A stretch of 64,000 nt of DNA, from contig JAYRMR010000019.1 in NCBI GenBank assembly GCA_041912595.1, positions 26,276 to 90,275 of the forward strand, read 5' to 3'. Shown here piece by piece: positions 47,567 through 55,954 of the stretch. The stretch is from Roseateles_B sp041912595. GTDB taxonomy: Bacteria; Pseudomonadota; Gammaproteobacteria; Burkholderiales; Burkholderiaceae_C. Numbering within the stretch: position 1 is the first letter of the stretch; each line of letters starts with the position of its first letter. Below the pieces are notes generated by a model. It was not told the origin of the DNA and searched no databases. It was given only the letters and a program-made list of their open reading frames with translations. Made by a program: the position numbers and the translations under genes.

Positions 47567-48088
47567 ATGCAAATCACCGCCCCCTGTGTGGTCTCCCTCA
47601 GCTGGAGACTGGAAGATGCCCAAGGCCAGTTGATCGACGAGTTGGCCGAGCCGCTGGAGTTCTTCTTCGGCGGCGAGGACCTGTTCGCCAAGGTCGAGGA
47701 AGCCATCACCGGCCAGGAAGCCGGCTTCGAGGCCAGCGTGGCCCTGGACCCGGAGCACGCCTTCGGTGACTACGACGCCCACCTCGTGTGCTTCGAGGCC
47801 CGCAGCCTGATGCCCGAGAACGTGGACGTCGGCATGCAGTTCGAAGGCCTGCCCGAGGGCGCCGCCACGGAAGACATGCCCAAGGAGCTGATCTACACCG
47901 TCACCGAGGTCTACCCGGAGCACGTGGTGCTGGACGGCAATCACCCGCTGGCCGGCGTGGGCTTGCGCATGCACCTGCGCGTGCGCGACGTGCGCGAAGC
48001 CACCGAGGAAGAGATCGAGGCCGGCACGATCGGCGAGGCCGTCTTCAGCCTCGTCAACGGCGCGCCCCCGGGCGAATCGCTGCACTGA
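47567..48088 (+). CDS. FKBP-type peptidyl-prolyl isomerase, SlyD-like
   Basis: A 173-residue FKBP-fold isomerase with the inserted chaperone flap of SlyD-type proteins. LIDELAEPLEFFFGGEDLFAKVEEAITGQEAG matches the SlyD N-terminal FKBP half, DPEHAFGDYDAHLV the start of the flap, and GNHPLAGVGLRMHLRVRDV the return strand. The His/Cys-rich metal tail of E. coli SlyD is missing. It begins four bases after the kinase stop, but the function is probably housekeeping. Confidence 0.88.
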   Translation: MQITAPCVVSLSWRLEDAQGQLIDELAEPLEFFFGGEDLFAKVEEAITGQEAGFEASVALDPEHAFGDYDAHLVCFEARSLMPENVDVGMQFEGLPEGAATEDMPKELIYTVTEVYPEHVVLDGNHPLAGVGLRMHLRVRDVREATEEEIEAGTIGEAVFSLVNGAPPGESLH

Positions 48089-48170
48089 CGCGGCCGGGGT
48101 GCGCCATGCACCCCGCGTGGCCGCCGGCGCTGTGCCGCTGTGGCCGCCCTGAACATCCCTAACTTCGACC

Positions 48171-48186
48171 CTGCCAGTTCTGACAG
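48171..48186. promoter_or_regulatory. Repeated CTGMCAG heptamers upstream of the SARP gene
   Basis: CTGCCAG (48171-48177) and CTGACAG (48180-48186), each partly palindromic, nine bases apart, lie about 90 bases before the regulator ATG. They could be a regulatory site; no promoter boxes are convincing. Confidence 0.25.
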
Positions 48187-48276
48187 TAGGGGGCTGCTCA
48201 CCTGGGCAGTTGTGCCAAGATCGCCAGCCCAGCGGTTCTCACGAGCGTCCGCCCCCGGGCGGCGCCACCGAGTCAT

Positions 48277-49239
48277 ATGGATGTTCAGCTTCGCCTGGAA
48301 CTGTTCGGCGCCTACAGCGTCAGCCTCCAGGCCAGCGCCTGGCCTGCGCAGCGCAGCCTCGCCCTCAACGGGCGGCTGGGCGGGCTGCTGGCCTTGCTCG
48401 CCCTCGGCCGCGGCCAGACGCTCAACCGCGGCGAGCTGTGCCGCGAACTCTGGGGCGCCGGGCCGGAGTCGGCCAGCGCCGCCTGCTTCAACACCCTGCT
48501 GTGGCGCCTGCGCCGGGCCCTGGAGCTGCCGCCCGACACCGCCGCCATCATCGAGACCGACCGCCAGGGCGGCGTGCGCATCGCCCGGCATGTGCTGGTG
48601 CAGTCGGACCTGGAGCGCTACCTGGCGCTCGTCGAGAAGCCCCTCGCCAAGCCCGTGGACCAGCTGGAGCCGGCCGATGTGCAGGCGCTGCGCGAGGCCG
48701 TGCTGCTCTACCGTGGTGACGTGCTGGCCGGCTACCAGGACGACTGGGCGCTGCGCCTGCGCGAACGCCACCGCCGCACGCAGCTCGGTGCCCTGGCGCG
48801 CCTCATGCATCTCAGCAGCCTGCAGGGCCGCTGGCAGGAGGCGATCCAGCACGGCGAGGCGATGCTGGACATGGACGCCCTGCGCGAGGACGTCCACCGC
48901 GAACTGATGCGTTGCCACCTGGCCGCCGGCCAGCGCGCCCTCGCCCTGACGCAGTTCGAGCGCTGCCGCTCCGCCCTCAAGCGCGAGCTGGCCATCGCGC
49001 CCATGGCCGAGACGCTGGCGCTCTACCAGGAGATCGCCCGCGAGGCGACCCAGCCGGCCGCCCCCTCCGCGCCGCTCACGCCGGCCCGCCGCGGCCTGTT
49101 CGAGCCTCACGCCCTGCCCTATCCGGCGGCCACGCCGGCCCAGGTGCTCCTGCCCTGGAGCGAGGCGCTGATGCAGGTCCGCTGGCACCTCGCCCAGGCG
49201 GACGCCCAGCTGCAGACGCAGCTCGACTTCGGGCATTGA
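48277..49239 (+). CDS. SARP/AfsR-type transcriptional regulator with BTAD domain
   Basis: A 320-residue regulator. Residues ~1-100 form an OmpR-like winged helix (LNGRLGGLLALLALGRGQTLNRGELCRELWGAG then SAACFNTLLWRLRRALE), followed by a bacterial transcriptional activator domain of helical repeats (ALREAVLLYRGDVLAGYQDDWALRLRERHRR, then LREDVHRELMRCHLAAGQRALALTQFERCRSALKRELAI). This is the SARP architecture known from Streptomyces antibiotic regulators and sporadic in proteobacteria. The C-terminal ~65 residues are Ala/Pro-rich. It lies just before a set of 11-base-phased repeats and the protease-rich operon, which is probably its target. Confidence 0.85.
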   Translation: MDVQLRLELFGAYSVSLQASAWPAQRSLALNGRLGGLLALLALGRGQTLNRGELCRELWGAGPESASAACFNTLLWRLRRALELPPDTAAIIETDRQGGVRIARHVLVQSDLERYLALVEKPLAKPVDQLEPADVQALREAVLLYRGDVLAGYQDDWALRLRERHRRTQLGALARLMHLSSLQGRWQEAIQHGEAMLDMDALREDVHRELMRCHLAAGQRALALTQFERCRSALKRELAIAPMAETLALYQEIAREATQPAAPSAPLTPARRGLFEPHALPYPAATPAQVLLPWSEALMQVRWHLAQADAQLQTQLDFGH

Positions 49240-49243
49240 CCCG

Positions 49244-49279
49244 CCCTTCTCCTCCCTTCTCCTCCCTTCTCCTCCCTTC
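49244..49279 (+). repeat. Tandem decamer CCCTTCTCCT, 3.6 copies
   Basis: Three complete copies (49244-49253, 49254-49263, 49264-49273) and a partial fourth, right after the SARP stop codon. A pyrimidine-only tract of this kind is a slippage hot spot. Confidence 0.85.
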
Positions 49280-49415
49280 GCTGATCGAAGCTCGACTGTC
49301 GCTGCGCCGGCCGGCGGCTCGCCCATTCCCCTGCTTCGTTTCGCCCCGGCCCTCGGCGCCGGGCGATGCGGCCGCGCGCGCCGACATCACATGGGCCTCA
49401 CGCCCGGCACGCCGG

Positions 49416-49455
49416 TGTGATGGGCGTGTGATGCCGGCGTGATGCGGCGGTGATG
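49416..49455 (+). promoter_or_regulatory. Four direct repeats NGTGATG at 11-bp spacing: candidate SARP operator
   Basis: GTGATG occurs at 49417-49422, 49428-49433, 49439-49444 and 49450-49455, exactly 11 bases apart, as heptamers TGTGATG, TGTGATG, CGTGATG and GGTGATG separated by four bases. An inverted copy CATCAC lies at 49385-49390. SARP regulators bind heptamer direct repeats with one-turn spacing, the last one near the -35 position. A weak -10 candidate CAAGAT (49466-49471) follows ten bases later, and the first gene starts at 49512. Confidence 0.72.
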
Positions 49456-49511
49456 GGGGCCGTCGCAAGATCACCTGGCCGTCATTCCGGCCCCACCAGC
49501 GCCCTTCTGCC

Positions 49512-49772
49512 ATGGCCTTGATCAACGACCGCAGCGCCGCCTTCATCGTGAGGGTCTGGTGCGAGCACGGCGATCAACCGTCACGCGGGGTGCGCGACTG
49601 GAGAGGCTCGATCGAGCATGTCGAGAGTGGCGAACGGGTCTTCTTCCGGGAACTCAACGCGGTGCCGAGCTTCATGGACCGCCATCTGCGAGATCTCGGG
49701 ATCGAGGCCCCCAACCGATTCTGGGAGCAAGTCTTCGACGACGAGCCCCCCGAGCAGCGAACCAAGGAGTGA
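49512..49772 (+). CDS. Small protein of unknown function, 86 residues, first gene of the protease-rich operon
   Basis: A compact acidic protein: ALINDRSAAFIVRVWCEHGDQPSRGVRDWRGSIEHV with a central strand-rich part, then FRELNAVPSFMDRHLRDLGI and a charged tail. The R-VW-E pattern with GSIEHVESG suggests a small beta-barrel. No family is recognised. Its stop is three bases before the start of the giant gene, so it is co-translated with it. Confidence 0.7.
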   Translation: MALINDRSAAFIVRVWCEHGDQPSRGVRDWRGSIEHVESGERVFFRELNAVPSFMDRHLRDLGIEAPNRFWEQVFDDEPPEQRTKE

Positions 49773-49775
49773 GCG

Positions 49776-52700
49776 ATGCCACGCATTCAGGCCAATCGAG
49801 ACCAGGTGGATGACCGCTTCAGCGTGCTGGGCTTCACCATCCGCACGGAGAGTCCCTTGTTCGAAGTGGCCGTGGCCACGGACCCGGCGCTGTTCCGGGC
49901 CGATGCCCGCGGGCGACGCGGACGCCGCAACTTCTACTCCAGCCGCGCCCAGGGCGTGCTGCGCGCGCGCCGCGGCGAGGCCGTCTACCTCCTGCCGCAG
50001 GACGTGCTCGCCAACTTCGTGGGCCAGCCCAAGCTCTACTTCGGCCTGGCGACCTACCGCGACGGCACGCCGCAGCAGCCCGACTTCGTGCAACTGCCGC
50101 AGAGCGGGAACATGTATGTGTCCCTCAGCGGGCTGAGCGAGCGGGGCCTGCGCCGCGCGGTGGGCTCGTTCAACGGCAGTTCCTACGGCCAGGCGGGCGC
50201 CGGCCGCGACCCGAGCCTGGAATGGGGCGGCGACAGCGCCGCCGCGCGGCCCGCCACCGGCGCGGGCGCCTCGCCCGCCCCCGCGTCTGGCGCGCCGGTC
50301 AATCCGCCCCCCGCCGGCCCGGTCGCCGCCGGCCTGGACTACGACGACGGCTTCGGCCCCTTCCCGCCTCCGCAGTCCTCGGCCCAGGGGGATGAAGGCG
50401 TGCAGGCCTATCGGAACAGCAATGGCAATGGCAGTGGCAATGTCGATGGTGGCGAGCCCTGCAACGGCTGCCGCGAGCCCGGCACGCAGGCCATGGACAT
50501 CCCGCTGGACCCGGGCGCCGGCGGCCGCTCCATCGGCGTGGACGCCATGCAGGCCGGCGACATCATCGTCAGCACCACGCGGGCCTGGGTCTCGCGGGCC
50601 ATCCGCCTGGGCACGCTTTCGCCCGTCAGCCATGTGATGCTGTACCTCGGCGGCGGCCGCGTGATCGAGGCCGTGGGCTCGGGCGTGCGCGAGGTGACCG
50701 TGGAGGCCGCCCTGCACGACGCCATCCTGGCCGTGGCCTACCGCGTGCCCAATCTGAGCGCGACGCAGCGCGAGCGCGTGCTGAGCGAGGCCCGGCAGTT
50801 CAAGGACCAGCCCTACAACTACCCCGGCATCGTGCAGCGCGGCGTGGCCATCGTGGCCCCGGTGACGGGCGCCGTCGTCGATGCCATCGCCCGCGTGCTG
50901 AGCGTGCCGCGGCCGCAGGCCCATGCCGTCTACTGCTCGCAGCTGGTGCTGGAGGCCTACCAGCGCGCCGGCATCACGCTGCTCGCGGCGCCGGCCTCGC
51001 AGAGCACGCCCGAGGGCGTCGCGCGCTTCGCCCAGGGCCGGCTCGGCTACGTCGGGCACCTCAAGGCCGAGGACGTGCCCCTCGGCATCCAGTTCGCCGT
51101 GGACGAGGACGAGCCGGATGCCCAGGCGCCCGCGCAGGCCCAGAGCTGGGTCGAACCGCAGGAGGTGCTGCTGCGCGCCTACAACGGCACGCTGGGCGAC
51201 CAGATCCGCCTCTTCGCCGACACGGTCAAGTGGGTGGCCGGCGTGGACGACACGCATGCGCTGCCGCACAGCGCCATCGGCCAGGTGCTCTGCTACAACG
51301 GCGATCGCATGATCGGCAAGGCCACGGCCTTCTTCATCGCGCCGCGCCTGCTGCTGACCAATGCGCACGTGGTGAGCGGCTGCACCAAGCTCGTCATCAT
51401 CCCCGGCAAGACGGGCGATGGCGCCGGCAGCGAGCCCTTCGGCCGCTTCGAGACCACGACCTGGCGCGCCCACCCGAGCTACCGCCCCGGCCGCCGCGAC
51501 TTCGACTTCGCCGTGGTGCTCGCCCCGCGCAATGCGCCCGGCGGTCATCTCTCGCCCGTCGAGGAGCTCACGCAGAGCCGGCCCGAGGGCGTGGCCGTGT
51601 GCGGCTACTCGGCCCGCTCGCGCCGCGACGACCCGGTCGGCACCATCGTCAACGCCGTGCTCAACCCCGACAAGCAGCACGTCCACCGCGGCTATGTGCG
51701 CGAGATCAGCGACGAGGTCATGCACTACGACGTGCAGGAGCTCGCGGGCTCCAGCGGCTCGCCCGTCTACTGGATCGAGGGCGGTGCCACGCCGCGCGTG
51801 CATGTGGTGGGCGTCAACGCCGGCCCGCGCGATGGCCTCACCAACTCCGGCGTGCGCCTGACCCGCGCCAAGGTGCAGTGGATCCGCGAGCGTGCGGCGG
51901 AGCTGGGGCAGTCCGTGTCCTTCGCGGCCGAGGGCGGCGAGGAGGAGTACGCCGGCGAGCAGGCCCTGTCGGCGGACGACGACGCGCGCGGCATCGAGGG
52001 CGCACAACCCGAGGGCCATGCCGGCGTCGGCGCACAGGCGCTGTGGGCCGAACCGATGGGCACGACCGCGCCGCAGTACCCGCTCGCCCGCCGCTTCGTG
52101 CAGGCCGCCACGGGCAACTACCGCCCGGCCAACCGCGGCCGCGCCGACATCCAGCGCATCGTCATCCACATCACCGACGGCTGCACCACCGGCCACTGCC
52201 GGACCGATGCCGAGCGCGCCCGCGCCATCAACGGCACGATCAGCTGGTTCCAGGATCCGGCCGCCCGCGTGAGCGCCCATTACATCGTGGGCCAGGATGG
52301 CGAGGTCGTGCAGATGGTGCGCAACGAGGACGTGGCCTACCACGCGCACACGGCCAACAGCAACAGCATCGGCATCGAGCACGTCGCCGACGCCGGCCAC
52401 CGCGGCCATGTGCGGACCGCGCCGTCACGGCTGCAGCTCGAGGCCTCGGCCGCGCTCGTGACCTGGCTGTGCGACCGCTTCGGCATCACGCCCGACCGCG
52501 CGCACATCCTCGGCCACAGCGAGGTCGACTCGGGCACCACGCATGCCGACTGCCCCAACGCCGTGTGGGACTGGGACACCTATATGCGGCTCGTGACCTC
52601 GCGGCAATGCCTCGCGCAAGGTCTGGCGGCGCAAGGGATGAGCGACGCAGGGGCTCAGGGCCTGAGCCTGGACGCCGGCGGCCCCGTGCTCGTGCCGGCG

Positions 52701-54584
52701 CCCGCCCCCGTGATGCAACAGCCCCTGGCCCTGTCGATGGACGCGGCCTCGCCCGCCGCCCCCGCTGCGCCCGCCGGGCCGCAGCGCATTGCCAGCACCG
52801 TGAACGGCGCGCAGATGTGGCGGGTCAGCACGCAGCAGGGCGCCCGCCAGTGCCAGCTCGACCAGCTGCGCGGCTACAAGCATCCGGGGGACGCCGCTCC
52901 CGCCTCGCCGGCCGCCTTCCAGGACGGCCCGACGCTGTCGCTCACCGACTGGCCCCGCCTGGAGGGCGCCCGCGGCGACGTGGCCTGCCTGGGCATCGAG
53001 GTCCGCTGGCAGCACAACGGGCGCTCGCTGGGCCAGGTCCGCATCAGCCCCCTGGCCGGCAGCGACGCCGCCGGCTGGCACCTGCACGTGAAGGCCCGCA
53101 TTTTCGACGACGCCCACGTCTACGCCCGCGAGGAGCCGAGCTTCGCCGCCCTGCGCGTGCGCCTGGAATACTGCTTCACGCCGGACAGCGGCGCCGTGGT
53201 GCACGCCTTCCGCGAGTTGCACCTCTTCGGCAACGGGCGCTACAACATCGGCGGCGACTGGGCGCAGTACCGCGCCCTGCCGCTGGAGCATGACGGCGGC
53301 GTCGCCGAGCCCGACGAGCGCCTCAACCAGACGGCGCCGGGCACCAGCGTCGCCGAGTCCCTCGAGGTGGCGGCCCGCACCGTGGCCCCGACGGCGCCCT
53401 CGCGCTTCCTGCAGGCGGCGCTGTCGGGCACGAGCGGCGTGCGCCATGCCGTGCTGGCCGCCGCGGCCCGCGAGCTGGGCGTGCGCGAGATCGTCAACAG
53501 CAACCGCGCCGCCGGCGGGGACGCCACGATCAACGACGATCCCGAGGGCCGCATCGTGGCCTATCTGCGCGAATGCGGCCTCAGTGCGACCACGGGCCGC
53601 CACAACTCGGCCTACTGCGCCGCCTTCACCACCTTCGCCTTGCGCAGTGGCGGCTACACCGGCGTGCGCGGCAGTGCCGGCGCGGGCAATCTGCGCGCGC
53701 AGTTCGAGCAGGCCGGGCGCTACCACGCGGTCGAGCAGTCCCGCCCCTACGACCCCGCACAGGACTTCCGGCCGCGGCCGGGCGATGTGTTCTTCACCGG
53801 CTCGCCCGGGCGCGAGAGCCATGCCGGGCTGGTGGTCTCGGTGGACGACAACGGCACGCTGCACACGCTGGAAGGCAACACCTGGTCCCCCAACGAGACC
53901 ACGGCCGGCGTGATGGAACGCAACCACGCCGCCGCCAACAAGGGGCGCCGCTATGCCCTCGTGGGCTTCGGCTCGCTGCTGGACGACGCCGCGCCGGCCC
54001 AGGCCCACGGCCTGGAGGCCGACGAGGCCGAGGCCCTGCAGGCGCAGACGCCGCGCGACCCGGCCAGCCTGTCCTGGGAGAGCGCCCGCTACCCGGACCG
54101 CGCCAACTGGTCCCGCGAGCTGCTGCAATGCATCCGCGCCCACAAGGCCGAGCTGGACCAGGGCAATCCGGAGAGCTATCTCGCCGGCTACAACCAGCTC
54201 GACGCCGCGCACCAGCTGAAGTTCTGGGGCGAGCTGATGGTCGCGATGGCGCAGTTCGAATCGAGCTGGAACCCGCACTCGCGCTACCGCGAGGCCAACG
54301 GCCAGTACTCGGTGGGCCTGTTCCAGCTGAGCTACGCCAATGCCCGCGACTACGCCTGGGAGCCCATCAGCGAGGAGCGCGCGAGCCTCGAGGACCCGCT
54401 GGTCAACATCCGCTGCGCCGTCATCGTGCTGGCGCACCTCGTGGCCCAGAACCGCGTGGTGGCGTCGAGCGAAGGCGGCCGGCATCAGGGCGGCGCGCGC
54501 TACTGGTCCGTCCTGCGGGCCGGCGCGCGGCACAAGTTCAACGAGATCCGCGAGTACGTCCGCACCCACGTGCCGATGCCCTGA
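49776..54584 (+). CDS. Giant five-enzyme protein: permuted NlpC/P60-like, trypsin-like, amidase_2, CHAP and transglycosylase-like domains
   Basis: A 1602-residue protein whose ATG follows AAGGAG. Order: an N-terminal beta-rich domain (1-140, FSVLGFTIRTESPLFEVAV) and Pro/Ala linker; a permuted NlpC/P60 or YiiX-like papain fold (about 255-445) with His286 and Cys387; a trypsin-like domain (about 510-700) with His531 in TNAHVV, Asp577 and Ser660 in AGSSGSP; an N-acetylmuramoyl-L-alanine amidase_2 domain (about 785-940) with IHITDGC (His798) and GHSEVD; an all-beta domain (1010-1190); a CHAP domain with Cys1281 and His1349; and a lytic-transglycosylase-like end with Glu1495 in AQFESSWNP. There is no signal peptide or membrane segment. 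Peptidoglycan is the likely target of at least four domains. Delivery route unknown. Confidence 0.85.
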   Translation: MPRIQANRDQVDDRFSVLGFTIRTESPLFEVAVATDPALFRADARGRRGRRNFYSSRAQGVLRARRGEAVYLLPQDVLANFVGQPKLYFGLATYRDGTPQQPDFVQLPQSGNMYVSLSGLSERGLRRAVGSFNGSSYGQAGAGRDPSLEWGGDSAAARPATGAGASPAPASGAPVNPPPAGPVAAGLDYDDGFGPFPPPQSSAQGDEGVQAYRNSNGNGSGNVDGGEPCNGCREPGTQAMDIPLDPGAGGRSIGVDAMQAGDIIVSTTRAWVSRAIRLGTLSPVSHVMLYLGGGRVIEAVGSGVREVTVEAALHDAILAVAYRVPNLSATQRERVLSEARQFKDQPYNYPGIVQRGVAIVAPVTGAVVDAIARVLSVPRPQAHAVYCSQLVLEAYQRAGITLLAAPASQSTPEGVARFAQGRLGYVGHLKAEDVPLGIQFAVDEDEPDAQAPAQAQSWVEPQEVLLRAYNGTLGDQIRLFADTVKWVAGVDDTHALPHSAIGQVLCYNGDRMIGKATAFFIAPRLLLTNAHVVSGCTKLVIIPGKTGDGAGSEPFGRFETTTWRAHPSYRPGRRDFDFAVVLAPRNAPGGHLSPVEELTQSRPEGVAVCGYSARSRRDDPVGTIVNAVLNPDKQHVHRGYVREISDEVMHYDVQELAGSSGSPVYWIEGGATPRVHVVGVNAGPRDGLTNSGVRLTRAKVQWIRERAAELGQSVSFAAEGGEEEYAGEQALSADDDARGIEGAQPEGHAGVGAQALWAEPMGTTAPQYPLARRFVQAATGNYRPANRGRADIQRIVIHITDGCTTGHCRTDAERARAINGTISWFQDPAARVSAHYIVGQDGEVVQMVRNEDVAYHAHTANSNSIGIEHVADAGHRGHVRTAPSRLQLEASAALVTWLCDRFGITPDRAHILGHSEVDSGTTHADCPNAVWDWDTYMRLVTSRQCLAQGLAAQGMSDAGAQGLSLDAGGPVLVPAPAPVMQQPLALSMDAASPAAPAAPAGPQRIASTVNGAQMWRVSTQQGARQCQLDQLRGYKHPGDAAPASPAAFQDGPTLSLTDWPRLEGARGDVACLGIEVRWQHNGRSLGQVRISPLAGSDAAGWHLHVKARIFDDAHVYAREEPSFAALRVRLEYCFTPDSGAVVHAFRELHLFGNGRYNIGGDWAQYRALPLEHDGGVAEPDERLNQTAPGTSVAESLEVAARTVAPTAPSRFLQAALSGTSGVRHAVLAAAARELGVREIVNSNRAAGGDATINDDPEGRIVAYLRECGLSATTGRHNSAYCAAFTTFALRSGGYTGVRGSAGAGNLRAQFEQAGRYHAVEQSRPYDPAQDFRPRPGDVFFTGSPGRESHAGLVVSVDDNGTLHTLEGNTWSPNETTAGVMERNHAAANKGRRYALVGFGSLLDDAAPAQAHGLEADEAEALQAQTPRDPASLSWESARYPDRANWSRELLQCIRAHKAELDQGNPESYLAGYNQLDAAHQLKFWGELMVAMAQFESSWNPHSRYREANGQYSVGLFQLSYANARDYAWEPISEERASLEDPLVNIRCAVIVLAHLVAQNRVVASSEGGRHQGGARYWSVLRAGARHKFNEIREYVRTHVPMP

Positions 54585-54620
54585 GCCCGAGCCCCGCCCC
54601 ACCCTGCGACGCCCCACGCC

Positions 54621-55685
54621 ATGGCCGCCTCACCGACCCTGCCGCAAGCCCCCGCCCCGATGGTGGGCTACAGCGACGCGCCGCTGCCGCAGGCCATGGC
54701 CCTGCCCGGCATGCCCCTGCCCGGGCAGTCCCGCGGGATGGTGGCGCAGCCCGCGCCCGCCAGCCCTGCCAGCCCCGCACCGCAGGCGAGCAATGCCAAG
54801 CCGCCGGCCACCGAGACCCTGGCCCAGCGCACCGGCAACCTGATCAACGAGGTGGACTTCCCGGGCTTCGTGGCCCAGCTCGTCAACGGCACCTTCGACG
54901 CCATCGTCGACGCCTCCATCCGCCAGATGGAGAGCTATGCCGAGCTGGTGGCCGCGGTAGCCAAGACGACGGAGCAGTTCACCGAGGAGAACGTCAGCGC
55001 CAACCAGGCGCGGGACTGGGTGGCCCAGCAGTACGGGGCCGATGTGTCGGTGCTGCTGCCCCGCGGCAGCGACGACGCGCTGCGCCAGCCGCTGCTCGTG
55101 CCGCGCGGCGAGGGGCGCAGCCCGGCCTGGCTCGCGAGCTACGGCGTGGGGGACCAGGAGCTCAGCAGCGAGCTGCTGGAGAGCGTGGTGCTGCCGCAGG
55201 CGCGCGCCCAGCTCGGCCGCGAGCGCCAGCAGCTGCTGGCCACGCTCGTGATGATGGGCCTGAACCGCGTGGCGGTGAAGGACGGCTCCATCAGCGCCAA
55301 GGTGATGTTCCGCGCCGTGGCCAACGACAAGGCCACCGTGCAGTACGCGCAGGGCCAGGACCCGGGCGCGGGCACCGGCGGCAGCTGGGGCAGCCGGGGC
55401 TCGCTGGCGGCGTCCTCGGGCGTGTCGACCATGGTCAGCACGCTCAACCTCAATGCGCAGAGCGACACGAGCCTGAGCGCGACGATGTTCGGCGAGGTCA
55501 AGCTGAACTTCGTCTCGGAGACCGTGCCGCTGGACAAGATGGCGGACGCCATGAAGCTGGCCATGGTCCAGCGCCACGCCGCCCTGGGCCCGCGGGCGGC
55601 CGCGCCGCTGCCCGCCGCGACGCCCGTCGCCACGCCCGCCGTGCCCGCCACGCCCGCCGTGCCGCCTGAGCCCGGGAGGTCCTGA
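54621..55685 (+). CDS. Paralogous family protein A (no recognised family)
   Basis: A 354-residue soluble protein. A Pro/Ala-rich start is followed by the shared core NLINEVDFPGFVAQLVNG, IVDASIRQMESYAELV, and later RERQQLLATLVMMGLNRVAVKDGSI with SAKVMFRAV. The same blocks occur in the proteins at 61357 and 62759 of this operon. It lacks the ~60-residue N-terminal domain that those two have, and ends in an Ala/Pro/Thr repeat tail. The repeated DFPGF and QMxAY/SY blocks suggest a helical oligomerisation unit. Its stop shares bases with the next start (TGATG). Confidence 0.72.
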   Translation: MAASPTLPQAPAPMVGYSDAPLPQAMALPGMPLPGQSRGMVAQPAPASPASPAPQASNAKPPATETLAQRTGNLINEVDFPGFVAQLVNGTFDAIVDASIRQMESYAELVAAVAKTTEQFTEENVSANQARDWVAQQYGADVSVLLPRGSDDALRQPLLVPRGEGRSPAWLASYGVGDQELSSELLESVVLPQARAQLGRERQQLLATLVMMGLNRVAVKDGSISAKVMFRAVANDKATVQYAQGQDPGAGTGGSWGSRGSLAASSGVSTMVSTLNLNAQSDTSLSATMFGEVKLNFVSETVPLDKMADAMKLAMVQRHAALGPRAAAPLPAATPVATPAVPATPAVPPEPGRS

Positions 55686-55954
55686 TGCTGCGCGCGCTCG
55701 CCACCGTCATCGAGGAGCTGCAGGACGCCATGGCGCCGCTGCTGCATGAGGCCCTGTCGCCCGCCGGCAGCGCCCGCATCCGCCTGGCCGAGGCCCAGTT
55801 CGATCTGCCTCTGGACCTGGCCCTGGACTTTGCCGACGGCGGCCCGCGCCTGCTGGCCGAACTGCCGCGCTCCAGCAGCGACGGCCACTGGCACCTGGAC
55901 CGCTCGCGCCTGCGCTTCGTGCTGCGCGCCGAGCTGGAGGAGGCGTCCTCATGA
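55685..55954 (+). CDS. Small protein resembling trypsin-co-occurring domain 2
   Basis: An 89-residue protein with GGGAGG before its ATG. The pattern LATVIEELQDAMAPLL, then ARIRLAEAQFDLPLDLALDFA and a final strand RLRFVLRAEL matches the short family described computationally as trypsin-co-occurring domain 2 (trypco2), an alpha-helix followed by a beta-sheet, found beside trypsin-like proteases in conflict systems. The assignment is from memory of the family pattern. It sits between the first paralogue and a larger protein with a similar start, with overlaps at both ends. Confidence 0.55.
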   Translation: MLRALATVIEELQDAMAPLLHEALSPAGSARIRLAEAQFDLPLDLALDFADGGPRLLAELPRSSSDGHWHLDRSRLRFVLRAELEEASS

